In this document: one piece after another, positions 18,906 to 28,666 of the stretch
Position numbering within the stretch: position 1 is the stretch's first letter
How the letters are laid out: every line of letters begins with the position of its first letter
Assembly: GCA_002811645.1 (NCBI GenBank)
Contig: PDIP01000034.1
Span: forward strand, 35,116-86,925
Length of the DNA: 51,810 nucleotides
DNA from: Corallochytrium limacisporum
Taxonomy: Eukaryota > Opisthokonta
Direction of reading: 5' to 3'
Position numbers and translations under genes: made by a program
Notes under the pieces: generated by a model
What the model was told of the DNA's origin: nothing
What the model saw: only the letters and a program-made list of their open reading frames with translations
Databases searched by the model: none

Positions 18906-20525
18906 ATGTCAAGTGTAGGAACAGTTGCGTTCGATGAATTCGGACGACCCTTCCTTATCTTGCGTGAGCAGGACAACACAGAGCGCATGAGTGGTATTGA
19001 GGCCATTCGCTCTCATATCATCGCCGCTCGGTCAATTGCGTCCACTCTGCGCACCAGCCTGGGACCCCGTGGTCTCGACAAGCTATTGGTTGACCCAGAT
19101 GGCAGCATTACCATCACAAACGATGGTGCCACCATTCTGCAAAAGATGGACGTGCAGCACCAGATTGCCAAGCTCATGGTTCAGCTCAGCCAGAGCCAGG
19201 ACGATGAGATTGGTGACGGTACCACTGGTGTAGTCGTTCTGGCGGGAGCTCTGCTGGAGCAAGCCAATATCCTGATCGACAAGGGACTGCATCCTATCCG
19301 AATTGCGGATGGTTTTGAGGCGGCCTGTCAGATTGCCTGCGAGAGTCTGGAACGCAACTCTGACAAGATTGACATTAGCGACCGCGAGACGCTCGTCAAG
19401 GTGGCCATGACCACGTTGGGATCAAAGATTGTCAACAAATGCCACCGCCAGATGGCTGAGATGGCAGTAGATGCCGTGCTGAGTGTTGCTGACTTGGAGC
19501 GTCGTGACGTAGACTTTGAGCTCATCAAAGTGGAAGGCAAAACGGGTGGCAAAATGGCCGACAGTATGCTCGTGAAGGGTGTCGTTATTGACAAGGACTT
19601 TAGTCACCCACAGATGCCCAAAACAGTCGAGAACGCCAAGGTAGCCATCCTGACGTGCCCGTTTGAACCCCCTAAGCCCAAGACCACCCACAAACTCGAT
19701 ATCAAGACCGTACAGGACTACAAGGATCTGCAGGAGTACGAACGCAAGACTTTTGAGGGTATGGTGGACAAAGTGAAGGCGAGCGGTACCAATTTGGTAA
19801 TTTGCCAGTGGGGTTTCGACGACGAAGCCAACCATCTGCTTCTACGGCGTGAACTTCCAGCTGTACGTTGGGTCGGCGGTCCGGAGATTGAGCTGATCGC
19901 CATTGCGACCGGTGGTCGTATTGTGCCCCGCTTTGAGGAACTGAGCACAGACAAGCTCGGTACCGCGGGTAAGGTTCGGGAGATTGGCTTTGGCACCACC
20001 AAGGACCGCATGTTGGTCATTGAGGAGTGCAAGAATTCTCGGGCTGTGACCATCCTGCTGCGTGGTGGTAACTCCATGATCATTGAGGAGGCCAAGCGTG
20101 CTGTGCATGACGCTCTTTGTGTGGTGCGCAACCTGGTGCGTGACTCTCGAATTGTCTACGGTGGCGGTGCACCAGAAATCTCCTCCTACCTGGATGTGAA
20201 CAAGGCCGCTGACGCGATCCCCGGCGTCGAGCAGTACGCCATCCGTGCCTTTGCTGACGCTTTGGAGAACACGCCCGTTGCACTCGCAGAGAACTCCGGT
20301 CTGGCCCCCATTGAGACCCTGACAGAGGTCAAGGCCAAGCAGATCAAGGAGAAGAATCCACGCTTGGGAATTGATTGCATGAGCAAGGGCACCAGTGACA
20401 TGCGGGAGCAGATGGTCATTGAGACCCTGAACGCCAAGAAGCAGCAATTCCTGCTGGCCACTCAGGTCGTGAAGATGATTTTGAAGATTGATGACGTGCG
20501 TCAGCCTGGTCCTGGCAACGAGTAA
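18906..20525 (+). CDS. CCT5: CCT/TRiC chaperonin subunit epsilon
   Basis: This is a 539-residue subunit of the eight-member cytosolic chaperonin that folds actin, tubulin and WD proteins using ATP. The N-terminus has [13 protein letters not shown], characteristic of the epsilon subunit. Group II chaperonin nucleotide motifs are intact: [11 protein letters not shown] (51-61), TNDGATIL (71-78) and GDGTTG (103-108). GGGAPE marks the C-terminal equatorial domain. The length is as expected (about 540-560). The ATG start is the first in frame. An AATAAA lies about 190 bp past the stop. Identity is very secure. Confidence 0.98.
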   Translation: MSSVGTVAFDEFGRPFLILREQDNTERMSGIEAIRSHIIAARSIASTLRTSLGPRGLDKLLVDPDGSITITNDGATILQKMDVQHQIAKLMVQLSQSQDDEIGDGTTGVVVLAGALLEQANILIDKGLHPIRIADGFEAACQIACESLERNSDKIDISDRETLVKVAMTTLGSKIVNKCHRQMAEMAVDAVLSVADLERRDVDFELIKVEGKTGGKMADSMLVKGVVIDKDFSHPQMPKTVENAKVAILTCPFEPPKPKTTHKLDIKTVQDYKDLQEYERKTFEGMVDKVKASGTNLVICQWGFDDEANHLLLRRELPAVRWVGGPEIELIAIATGGRIVPRFEELSTDKLGTAGKVREIGFGTTKDRMLVIEECKNSRAVTILLRGGNSMIIEEAKRAVHDALCVVRNLVRDSRIVYGGGAPEISSYLDVNKAADAIPGVEQYAIRAFADALENTPVALAENSGLAPIETLTEVKAKQIKEKNPRLGIDCMSKGTSDMREQMVIETLNAKKQQFLLATQVVKMILKIDDVRQPGPGNE

Positions 20526-21541
20526 GCATACTGTTTCTTGAAACATCGTTACCTCTTGAGGCATCATACTTTCAATGATACAAGATCCATCACTTGCGGT
20601 AGCTGCTACCTTATGGCGTATTCCTGTTTCCCCATCTCCTTCAAACCAAATCAGAAAGCACCCATCAGTCTTGTTTATAACCTACCCTTTTGTAAAACCG
20701 ATTGTGTGTGTGTACAATAAAGACATCAACCCCCCATTTGTACGAATCCATCCACTGTATCACATTAGACTACGCTTGATTCACCGTGAGGAAGGGCCGG
20801 TGGGTCTCAGATTTATCGCCCCCCCAACCCCAAAGGGCCCGGTAAGAATGGATTTCCTGGTTCCGCCCTCACCGACCACCACCACGGCCACTTCTAAATT
20901 TTTTCCAAAATGCATTCCTGAACTCATTCCTTTTTCGTTTCATCTTTTCCCGAAAACCCTCCCACCTGAGGCCTTCCCGTGCTTTGGTCGTGGTGCCCCA
21001 GACTCCCCTGCTGCTGCTGACAGCGGGCGACAGAAACTGTGCCCGGGACGCCTTTTGGTACTGGCACTACGGCTGTTTCCGGGCCCCGGGGGAGGGGGGG
21101 GGCTCGGATTGCAGCCCATGGGTTCTCACTGTACCCAGTGGCCGCAGGCACCGGTGCAGGAGGAAAGAGGAGCAGAGCGGTATCGGCTGACACCTTAGCT
21201 TGAAGTCCCTGCAAAACACGGGTTTGCGCTTGGAAGCTCTCTCTTTGGGATTTTGTACATGAAGAGCTGGTATATTGTCACAACTTTTCTTGTTGAATTT
21301 AAGTAGATCACTTGTTTCCTAAATATCTGATTAACCCTTAAGTTGTTGTGGCTATGACCGACGCGGTGCCAGGAGAATATTGGCTAAGAACATGCTGTGG
21401 TATTTTATTCATCGTCCATCTTCTTTCCATGAATTATATGATTTGCCTCAGAAACACGAGAGTTGTTGCCAGTCACAAGAACAGAATTTCAAGAAACAGA
21501 CCAAACGGGAATTGCACCTGGACTTAGAATTCTTTTAGACT
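20526..21541. other. Spacer between CCT5 and NFS1
   Basis: These 1016 bp contain the CCT5 3' region with the AATAAA, a C-rich/G-rich island around 20818-20841, and a second island GGGCCCCGGGGGAGGGGGGGGG near 21080-21102. The last ~300 bp before NFS1 are AT-rich and suit a promoter. The long frame at 20575-21198 is Pro-rich and not convincing. Confidence 0.55.
20716..20721 (+). terminator. Candidate poly(A) signal for CCT5
   Basis: AATAAA at 20716-20721, 191 bp after the CCT5 stop and just after a TG-rich stretch. It is the only canonical hexamer I noticed in this 3' region. Confidence 0.4.
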
Positions 21542-22969
21542 ATGCTGGGACAAGCAATCCTTGCAGCTGGCGCCGCAAGGCGGGTGGTCACGGCAAACGT
21601 GGCACGCAGTGCCAGGATGGGTGCAACGCGGCCCATCACTGTGTCCTTTGCCCGCACCTATGTCTCGGGTTCCGATAATGTCAAGCAGTCTGCAGGCGCC
21701 GCCGCCGTGGAGGAGGCCATGGAATTAGAGGAGTCGAAAGAGGCAGCCATGAAGCAGCCCCGTCCCCTCTACCTCGATCTGCAAGCAACCACACCCATGG
21801 ATCCCCGGGTACTGGATGCCATGCTACCATACATGAGCCATAGCTACGGTAACCCACACAGCAGAACCCACAGCTACGGTTGGGAAACGGAAAAGGCTGT
21901 CGAAGTGGCTCGGGGTCATGTGGCCGCAGTAATTGGTGCAGATGCCAAAGAAATCCTTTTCACTTCTGGAGCCACCGAGAGCAACAATTTGGCTATAAAG
22001 GGGATTGCAAACTTCTACAAGGCCAAGAAGCGTCACATTATCACCACCCAGACTGAGCACAAGTGCGTCTTGGACTCTTGCCGGTATCTGCAAGAGCACG
22101 GCTTTGACGTGACCTATCTGCCAGTGCAACGATCTGGACTGATTGATTTGGAGGAGTTCAAGGCTTCTATCCGCCCAGACACTGTCCTGGCCAGTGTCAT
22201 GTACGTCAACAATGAAATTGGTGTCATGCAGCCTATCGCAGAGATTGGGAAGATTTGCAGGGAGAACAAGGTCTTTTTCCACTGTGATGCCGCTCAGGCT
22301 GTCGGCAAGATCCACATCGATGTGGACGCCCTAAAGATTGACGCAATGTCCATTTCTGGTCACAAAATATATGGACCTAAGGGTGTTGGTGCCCTCTATC
22401 TGAGACGACGCCCACGCGTGCGCCTGGAGCCGCTTATGAGCGGCGGTGGCCAGGAGCGCGGGCTGCGCAGTGGTACTGTTGCCCCCGCCCTAGTGGTCGG
22501 TATTGGCACCGCCTGTGAAGTCGCTCTGAAGGAAATGGACTACGACAAGGCCTACATCACCCGCCTTTCCAATCGTCTGGTGAATGGCATCATGGAGAAG
22601 GTGCCGAATGTCATTCGTAACGGTGAAGGGGATGGACACACGTATCCTGGTTGCGTCAACTTGTCTTTTGCATACGTAGAGGGTGAGTCCTTGCTCATGG
22701 CTCTTAAGAACATGGCCTTGAGCAGTGGTAGTGCCTGCACCAGCGCTTCGCTGGAGCCCAGTTACGTGCTGCGTGCGGTGGGTGCTGACGAGGACTTGGC
22801 CCATTCTTCCATTCGCTTCGGCATCGGCCGGTTCACAACCGAAGAAGAGATTGACTATACCATCAACAATGTTGCCGAGCATGTCGAACGATTGCGGGAG
22901 ATGAGTCCCTTGTGGGAGATGGTGCAGGAGGGTATTGACCTCAAGAGCATTCAGTGGAGCCAGCACTAA
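21542..22969 (+). CDS. NFS1: Mitochondrial cysteine desulfurase
   Basis: This 475-residue PLP enzyme turns cysteine into alanine and a persulfide, supplying sulfur for Fe-S cluster assembly on ISCU and for tRNA thiolation. The first ~70 residues are Arg/Ala/Ser-rich and read as a mitochondrial presequence. The fold follows: [30 protein letters not shown], and the PLP lysine at K275 in [12 protein letters not shown]. The catalytic cysteine lies at C399 in [17 protein letters not shown], and the C-terminus SIQWSQH matches the conserved Isd11/IscU-contacting tail. The ATG start at 21542 gives a sensible targeting peptide. The stop is 335 bp from the convergent PAM18 stop. Confidence 0.98.
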   Translation: MLGQAILAAGAARRVVTANVARSARMGATRPITVSFARTYVSGSDNVKQSAGAAAVEEAMELEESKEAAMKQPRPLYLDLQATTPMDPRVLDAMLPYMSHSYGNPHSRTHSYGWETEKAVEVARGHVAAVIGADAKEILFTSGATESNNLAIKGIANFYKAKKRHIITTQTEHKCVLDSCRYLQEHGFDVTYLPVQRSGLIDLEEFKASIRPDTVLASVMYVNNEIGVMQPIAEIGKICRENKVFFHCDAAQAVGKIHIDVDALKIDAMSISGHKIYGPKGVGALYLRRRPRVRLEPLMSGGGQERGLRSGTVAPALVVGIGTACEVALKEMDYDKAYITRLSNRLVNGIMEKVPNVIRNGEGDGHTYPGCVNLSFAYVEGESLLMALKNMALSSGSACTSASLEPSYVLRAVGADEDLAHSSIRFGIGRFTTEEEIDYTINNVAEHVERLREMSPLWEMVQEGIDLKSIQWSQH

Positions 22970-23304
22970 ATTGGTCCGGAAACGAAACCTGTGCGACCGC
23001 ATGTCGTTTGTCTTCCAAACAATGCTTCAAATGGAACAGGTCAGCTGATCCTTCATTATTTATTGCTTTCTGTATTTATATTTCAACTCGACATATCCCC
23101 CTTTTACTATTCCTGTTTGCACCAATTCCTTCTGTTACTCTCCATCCCAAGGAGATACCGAGGTAATGAAATAACTCAACTTACATAGATGAGAAATGAT
23201 CACGCGACATTTATGTTCGGACCAAATTGGTATATGTTCGTCTTCGCTTTCTTTATGTTATGCAGTGTCGCAAAGGTCAAAATTTCCATTTGCTTTTCAT
23301 TTTC
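22970..23304. other. Convergent 3' spacer between NFS1 and PAM18
   Basis: 335 bp of pyrimidine-rich, AT-rich sequence with no homopolymer G/C island, no hairpin of note and no protein-like frame. Confidence 0.6.
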
Positions 23305-23643
23305 TTATTTCTTGTTCTTCTCCAGCAATTCCTTGGCTTCGTTAATCTTGGAGGCAAGGAACGGACTGCCGCCGCGGTCCGGGTGGTTCAACAGCATAAT
23401 CTTGCGGTGCTGGTCCCGAACTCGACGCAAATTTGCAGCAGGGCTTACTCCCAGAATCAGACCAGCCTCTCTCCGGGTCATCTTCTCCTCAAACCCACCG
23501 CGATAATAGGTCATTCCCAGTTGAGGCATTTTTATCTTCTTCAGAGCTCCGGATGCTACCAGGGCCTCCCAGCCAGCCAGGGCCGCTCTGCCACCATAGG
23601 CCAGACCGGCTAGTGCCACTCCCGCTGCAGCCAAGGAAGACAT
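23305..23643 (-). CDS. PAM18: Mitochondrial import motor J-protein Pam18/Tim14
   Basis: A 112-residue J-protein of the presequence translocase motor. It stimulates mtHsp70 ATPase at the inner membrane. Residues 1-32 form an Ala/Gly-rich N-terminal membrane segment. The truncated C-terminal J-domain carries the HPD motif at 87-89 ([10 protein letters not shown]), preceded by [13 protein letters not shown], typical of Pam18/DNAJC19. The length matches the animal type (DNAJC19, 116) better than yeast Pam18 (168). Pam16 lacks HPD and is excluded. The start is the only upstream ATG. Confidence 0.95.
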   Translation of the reverse strand: MSSLAAAGVALAGLAYGGRAALAGWEALVASGALKKIKMPQLGMTYYRGGFEEKMTRREAGLILGVSPAANLRRVRDQHRKIMLLNHPDRGGSPFLASKINEAKELLEKNKK

Positions 23644-24531
23644 GACTATCTAAAATTCTTGTGGTTTCAAAATCTATATTAAACACGCGATTTCCTACCT
23701 TCTCGTGCTTATTTGCAATTGTTTTTCGCCTTTGAATAGACCCGCGTGGTGTTTCCCGTTTCCTTCACTCTTTTAAAGTCCAGGGGTCCTATATTAAAAG
23801 TCTGTAAATTACTGGCCATGTAGATCAATTACGCCATAAGTACCATAACTTCAGTTGCCTTCTAAATGGCAAAGAGTCCCCAAGAGTGAAAAAGTTGAGA
23901 GCTAATTCATGGGCCACGACAGCCGACGAGACGTGAGATACAGCCCAAGAAGCACGCCCCGGAACCCACCTGCACTGACCTCCCTCCCGCTGATCTGTAA
24001 GCTCTTGGCTCGTGTTCCCTTCACTCTCAGCCTCTTGTCACTCCCTCTCATGAGACAGCCCGGCCCACCACGCAGTCGCGCAGTACAGTCATTACGGCCC
24101 ATGAGTCACAGCGTAGGGTGCCTTGGGTATGAGGTGCCAGCTAACCCCCAGGCCCCTCTGTCCGCCTGTGGGACAAAAATGGACTCCCAGATTTCTTTGT
24201 CCGTCGGTTTTCGCGTGGCTCCTCGTCCCAGTTTGGTGGTGGAATTCCCATCGGACTTTCACTTACCCGTCCTCGGTAAACCCCGGCTTGGTTATTATTG
24301 TTTCCTCTTTTGCTTTTGTTCCCTGAACTCCTCCCGCGGGAGTGAACACGGTTTAATATCTGGAGCGGAGCATGATGACGTGACCCATTGGTAACCCTCT
24401 GCATCAAAGCTAGATTAGATATCTTATACTTGATTACTAGGTGAAAACCTCATGTAAGTTCTAAAAGCACTAAATGTCGGGTCGTGACAAACAGTACACG
24501 TTAGCCGTACCGATATAGTTCAGTCTACAGC
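23644..24531. other. Divergent promoter spacer, PAM18-UROD
   Basis: These 888 bp hold the second CTCCCGCGGGAG palindrome (24331-24342) and the second TAAGTTCTAAAA 12-mer (24455-24466, 65 bp upstream of the UROD ATG). Frames between 23902 and 24407 overlap on both strands and look random. Confidence 0.6.
24331..24342. promoter_or_regulatory. 12-bp palindrome CTCCCGCGGGAG, copy 2
   Basis: Identical to 17442-17453, about 190 bp upstream of the UROD ATG. It is flanked by AACTC on the left and TGAAC on the right. Confidence 0.4.
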
Positions 24532-25602
24532 ATGCCGGAGTTCCCACCGTTAAAGAACGATCGCCTGCTCAAGGCAGCGAAAGGCGAAGAAGTGGACAGG
24601 ATCCCAGTGTGGGCCATGCGCCAAGCAGGCAGATACTTGCCCGAGTTTAGGGAGGTCCGCAAAGGGGCCGATTTCTTCACAATGTGCCGCACTCCGGAGC
24701 TCGCTTGCAAGGTTACCTTGCAGCCCCTAGAGCGCTTCGATCTCGACGCAGCGATCATTTTCAGTGATATATTGGTTGTGCCCCAGGCCGTGGGTATGCA
24801 CTGTGAAATGGTGGAGGGCAAGGGCCCGGTTTTCCCCAGACCTTTGAAGCACCCAGAGGACATGAAGGATTTGAACTTTGATGTGGATGTAAAGAAGGAG
24901 CTCAAGTATGTTTACGATGCCATCACGCTCACTCGACAGCGTCTGGAGGGCAAGTGTCCACTTATTGGCTTTGCAGGAGGACCATGGACTCTGATGGCCT
25001 ATATGGTTGAGGGGGGTGGCAGCAAGCTGTTTGCAGACAGTAAGACTTGGCTTTATGCCCATCCAGAGGCCAGCCACCGGCTCCTGGATATGCTGACCAC
25101 GATCATCATCAAGTACTTGGTTGAGCAGATTAGGGCTGGTGCACAGGCACTGCAGGTATTTGAGAGCAATGCCGGCGAACTTACACCTGCCATGGCGCAG
25201 GAGTTTATGTACCCTTACATTGAGCGGATCGCAAAGGAGGTCAAGGCCCATGCCACAGCAGAGCTGGGATATGATGTGCCCATGGTCATCTTCTGCCGCT
25301 GCGCTCACTATGCTCTACCTAACCTGTCCCAGATGGACTATGACGTGATTGGCCTTGACTTCACTGTGGATCCCATCGAGGCGCGGAAGGTGGTCAGTCC
25401 AAAGGGAAAGAGTCTACAAGGAAACTTGGACCCTGGTGCTCTCTTTGCACCGCGGGACAAGATCAAGACTATGACACACCGGATGTTGGATTCATTCGGG
25501 AGGAAAGGTACCATTGCTAACCTGGGCCACGGCATGATGCCTTCACACAATCCGGAACATCTAAGAGCATTCGTCGATGCTGTACATGACTGGTCGGGCT
25601 AG
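24532..25602 (+). CDS. HEM12: Uroporphyrinogen decarboxylase
   Basis: This 356-residue cytosolic enzyme removes four carboxyl groups from uroporphyrinogen III to give coproporphyrinogen III in heme synthesis. The family signature PVWAMRQAGRYLPEFR sits at 25-40, with the substrate-coordinating Arg and Gln. D79 in AAIIFSDILVVPQAVGM corresponds to the catalytic Asp (D86 in human UROD). GFAGGPWTLMAYMVEGGGS is the second signature, and GLDFTVDP and NLGHGMMPSHNPEHL close the barrel. The length equals the usual eukaryotic form without a plastid peptide. The stop is 184 bp from the convergent RAD17 stop. Confidence 0.98.
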   Translation: MPEFPPLKNDRLLKAAKGEEVDRIPVWAMRQAGRYLPEFREVRKGADFFTMCRTPELACKVTLQPLERFDLDAAIIFSDILVVPQAVGMHCEMVEGKGPVFPRPLKHPEDMKDLNFDVDVKKELKYVYDAITLTRQRLEGKCPLIGFAGGPWTLMAYMVEGGGSKLFADSKTWLYAHPEASHRLLDMLTTIIIKYLVEQIRAGAQALQVFESNAGELTPAMAQEFMYPYIERIAKEVKAHATAELGYDVPMVIFCRCAHYALPNLSQMDYDVIGLDFTVDPIEARKVVSPKGKSLQGNLDPGALFAPRDKIKTMTHRMLDSFGRKGTIANLGHGMMPSHNPEHLRAFVDAVHDWSG

Positions 25603-25786
25603 GGGCAAGCTACCACATGTGTGACCACCACTGATCATCATGAATCGTTAGTATCATGCCTGTCCTTATAGTAATTGGTTTGCTTAGCCGATGCTCCTGA
25701 CACAGTGTGTCATCCGCAGCACTAGTGGAGATAAAGAACTATGCATACAATCATTTAATCCAACTTCAGACAGCCGAGGCCGAAGC

Positions 25787-27931
25787 TTACCAGCCGCCTT
25801 CGTCACTGAAGATCTCTTCGATCTCCTCTTCAACTTCATTCTCGCGGGCGGCAGTGGAAATGGACTTGATATCCTTTTCTTCTTTGACCACAGCGACAAC
25901 TGCATTTCCTGCTGTTGTTGTGACCGGGGCTCCCTGATTTACGCCCACTGAAATGAGGGATCCCTGGTTAAGCCCATCGTCTACCAATTCCTCATCTCCG
26001 TGCGTGTCGAATTCCTTTAGAAATCGTCCCTGTGCAAAATGATTGTCTCTGAAGCGCGTAGCTGCCTTGAGTCCTTGCATCTGGGCCCACGGCAGCTGTG
26101 CTGTAGGGTCTCGGTTGTGTTCGTGGATCAGACATATCAGCGGGGCCTCTTCAGCCAGAAACGAAGTTCGAGTTCCATGACGTCCATGTTTGAGCACCAA
26201 ATCGGTCTGCATACGCAATAAGAAGCGATTATTGCCTTCGGTTCGGTCACGATCGCTCATCCACACCGGTCGCCGTAATGGTCGCCACTTGCCACCTACC
26301 TTGGTCTGCTGCTCATTGGCGTATGTACGAGTAGCAATGGCAAGGGCTGCTTCGTTCAAGTGTTCTCGCAGATCCCAGCGTTCGTGAAGCATATCAGCGA
26401 GACTGAGACCGTCAGCCACAGCCGCGGCTCCCTCTAGGGACGGCAGGTACGCTGCATAATTCTCCGAGATGAAGGCCAGAAAAGTGGGGCCGGCAATGCC
26501 ATTGAGCACAGCAACGTCCTCGGGTTCATGTAGCAACCTACCATTCTCGTCACGCTTGGCATGCAGGACTCGTCCGAGGGCATGAAACATGTGTAGGATG
26601 TGGTCTTTGCCGAAAAAATCCGTCTTACTTCTTTCCTCTTCTTTGCCCGCCGCATCTGTTGCTGACGTTATCTTCTGCTTGCCGTTGGTGGCGTTGACTT
26701 TCGTTTTCTTCCTTCCTGTATTCCGGGTTTCCCCTTTATGTCCCAGGCTGCTCATCTTGAGCATCCGCAGCGCCGCACGCAGGTCACCATTGCACGCCTC
26801 TGCAACCTCAACGAGGTATGACTTGGGCACAGCCAACCTCTCCTTGTCCACAATGCGCTGGAGTGCCTTGACTACGAACGTGGGTGCCACCTCCCGCATA
26901 GAAATGGTGGCCACTAACCCTTGGTGCTCGAGCTCATCGAAGAGTTTGCTAACGCCGAGTCGAGTACTGCTCTCTGGCCCGGTGGTCACACAAAAGATCA
27001 GCGGGAAGCGGGCTCGACGATGGTAGATGCGCAGACTATCATGGAATTCCTCGACTTGACTCCCACTGCGTGGGTTGTGCGGGATCTCTTCGACGAGGAC
27101 GAGCTGGTTATTTCTACTGCGGTTGATCTGCGACGACTGGTCCATTCGGTTAGATGGTGTTTGCCCTGACTCAATGTTCAGCAGGGGTGCAAACGATGCC
27201 GCACGCTTAATGAAGTCCCGGAAGGCTTGCAATGTACTCACATACTCCTCGCTGCCACCGATCTCCGAGGGCGGTTGGTAGTAGCCTGCTGCACCACGCG
27301 CAGTATCTCTAAATTCGTTGATCGACAGTCCCAGATCCTTAACTACTGCCCGAACAGTAGTGGTCTTGCCAGAACCTGGTGGTCCTTTCAGTGCAAGAAT
27401 GCGGGGAAATTGCTTCTGTCCGTTGGCGATGGCCATTCGACTGTGATGGACCCACCCGGTGATCTCTTGGACTTTTCTTCTGTTGATCACAACGTCCCTG
27501 GTAGAATCCGGTCGGTAGGCATCGGTCCATTCCATTTGTTCTGATTCTTGCTCTGCTGTTGACTGCTCAGTTCCGGTCATCAGTTGCTGTATCGCAGGAT
27601 CAATGTACTGTGCAGAAGACTTGCCCTGCCGTAGCGGAGTCTCCACACCGATGCCTTCTGTCCGTAGGCTTGAACTGTCCTGTTTGCACTTGGCTGGTGT
27701 TGGAGTAAAATCGTCAATAATGTCATCATCTAAGTCAATGAACTTTGTATGCCTACTCGAACTTTTTGTCGCCTTCTTCCGATCGACCCTCCGACTACTA
27801 GCAGCTGCTGTTGCAAGGCCTTTCCTACGCTTAGGTTGTGGTGGCTTCTCAGGGCTTTCGTCGGAATCAAGGTCCAGATCTAATGCCAAAGGCTTCTTAG
27901 CCTTACCTCGTGCTCTCAATTTTGGCGACAT
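25787..27931 (-). CDS. RAD17: RAD17/Rad24-type checkpoint clamp loader
   Basis: This 714-residue nuclear AAA+ protein pairs with RFC2-5 to load the 9-1-1 clamp at damaged DNA. The N-terminal ~125 residues are basic with nuclear-localisation-like clusters. Near 135 comes WTDAYRP, as in RFC-like proteins. The Walker A GPPGSGKTTT lies near 180, and a Walker B-like LVLVEEIPHNP lies near 270, with EE in place of the canonical DE as in RAD17. A helical collar follows (GDLRAALRML near 375). The C-terminus is acidic. The length fits human RAD17 (681). The clamp-loader assignment is firm, and RAD17 over RFC1 or Elg1 is favoured by the Walker B form and the lack of a BRCT domain. Confidence 0.88.
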   Translation of the reverse strand: MSPKLRARGKAKKPLALDLDLDSDESPEKPPQPKRRKGLATAAASSRRVDRKKATKSSSRHTKFIDLDDDIIDDFTPTPAKCKQDSSSLRTEGIGVETPLRQGKSSAQYIDPAIQQLMTGTEQSTAEQESEQMEWTDAYRPDSTRDVVINRRKVQEITGWVHHSRMAIANGQKQFPRILALKGPPGSGKTTTVRAVVKDLGLSINEFRDTARGAAGYYQPPSEIGGSEEYVSTLQAFRDFIKRAASFAPLLNIESGQTPSNRMDQSSQINRSRNNQLVLVEEIPHNPRSGSQVEEFHDSLRIYHRRARFPLIFCVTTGPESSTRLGVSKLFDELEHQGLVATISMREVAPTFVVKALQRIVDKERLAVPKSYLVEVAEACNGDLRAALRMLKMSSLGHKGETRNTGRKKTKVNATNGKQKITSATDAAGKEEERSKTDFFGKDHILHMFHALGRVLHAKRDENGRLLHEPEDVAVLNGIAGPTFLAFISENYAAYLPSLEGAAAVADGLSLADMLHERWDLREHLNEAALAIATRTYANEQQTKVGGKWRPLRRPVWMSDRDRTEGNNRFLLRMQTDLVLKHGRHGTRTSFLAEEAPLICLIHEHNRDPTAQLPWAQMQGLKAATRFRDNHFAQGRFLKEFDTHGDEELVDDGLNQGSLISVGVNQGAPVTTTAGNAVVAVVKEEKDIKSISTAARENEVEEEIEEIFSDEGGW

Positions 27932-28666
27932 TACTGCTGCCCTTTGATGGATCGCACTATGTTACCATCGTGTCAGTCTACTCGGATCAGGAAACTGTAT
28001 CCAAAGTGAGAGATCCGCTTCTTACTTCAACATGTGCTTGTTGATTGTTGTGTGAAATCGATGGAGCAATACGCCCAAGAAGTACCATGGTGCACTGAAT
28101 AGTGCAGTAACAGGAATGCGAAATTGCAGGGGACCTGTTCGGCGCAGTCAACGATTTGTGTCATTATGGGATGCGCAAGCCTGGTCTGGGCTGTGTGTAC
28201 CCCTCACCCCTACTTTCCGTCCCTCCGCACTGGCGGACGGCGATGCCACTAACCCCCCCCCCGGCCCGCGGCTTGTCGCGCCCAATACCCCCCCACGGCG
28301 AGCAAGGGGAAACTGGGGCCACCCCAGCACCGATTCGTCCAGGAAGTGTTTTGATGAGACCCGCCTGTCTCCCCTCTGCGGTCTGAAGGTTGTCTGCTTG
28401 GTCACCGACCGAACCAACGGGGGTGATGTGAAGAAACTCGACATTGAAAGGTAAGGTGACTGTGATCAAAACAGGTACCTGTATCTCATTATTGAGGATC
28501 AGAGCTGTGAAATCAGGAAGAGTGGCTACTGCTTGGAGATATGCGAGCATGAATTTCAGATATGCGGAATCTTGTCAGCCACGAAGGCATTTATGATAGA
28601 ATGATGTGTTCTTTAGAGGGATCTTGAGTAAGAGAGTATTGAGCAACCCTCAGATCTCGTTATAAC
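27932..28666. other. Divergent promoter spacer, RAD17-EEP gene
   Basis: These 735 bp contain a C-rich/G-rich island at about 28251-28312 (C9GGCCCGCGG and a further C7 run) and otherwise unremarkable sequence. No protein-like frame. Confidence 0.6.

Noticed and set aside
20575-21198. 207-residue plus-strand frame after CCT5
   Set aside because: Pro/Gly-rich, runs through the G-rich island and the CCT5 3' region, and has no recognisable domain.
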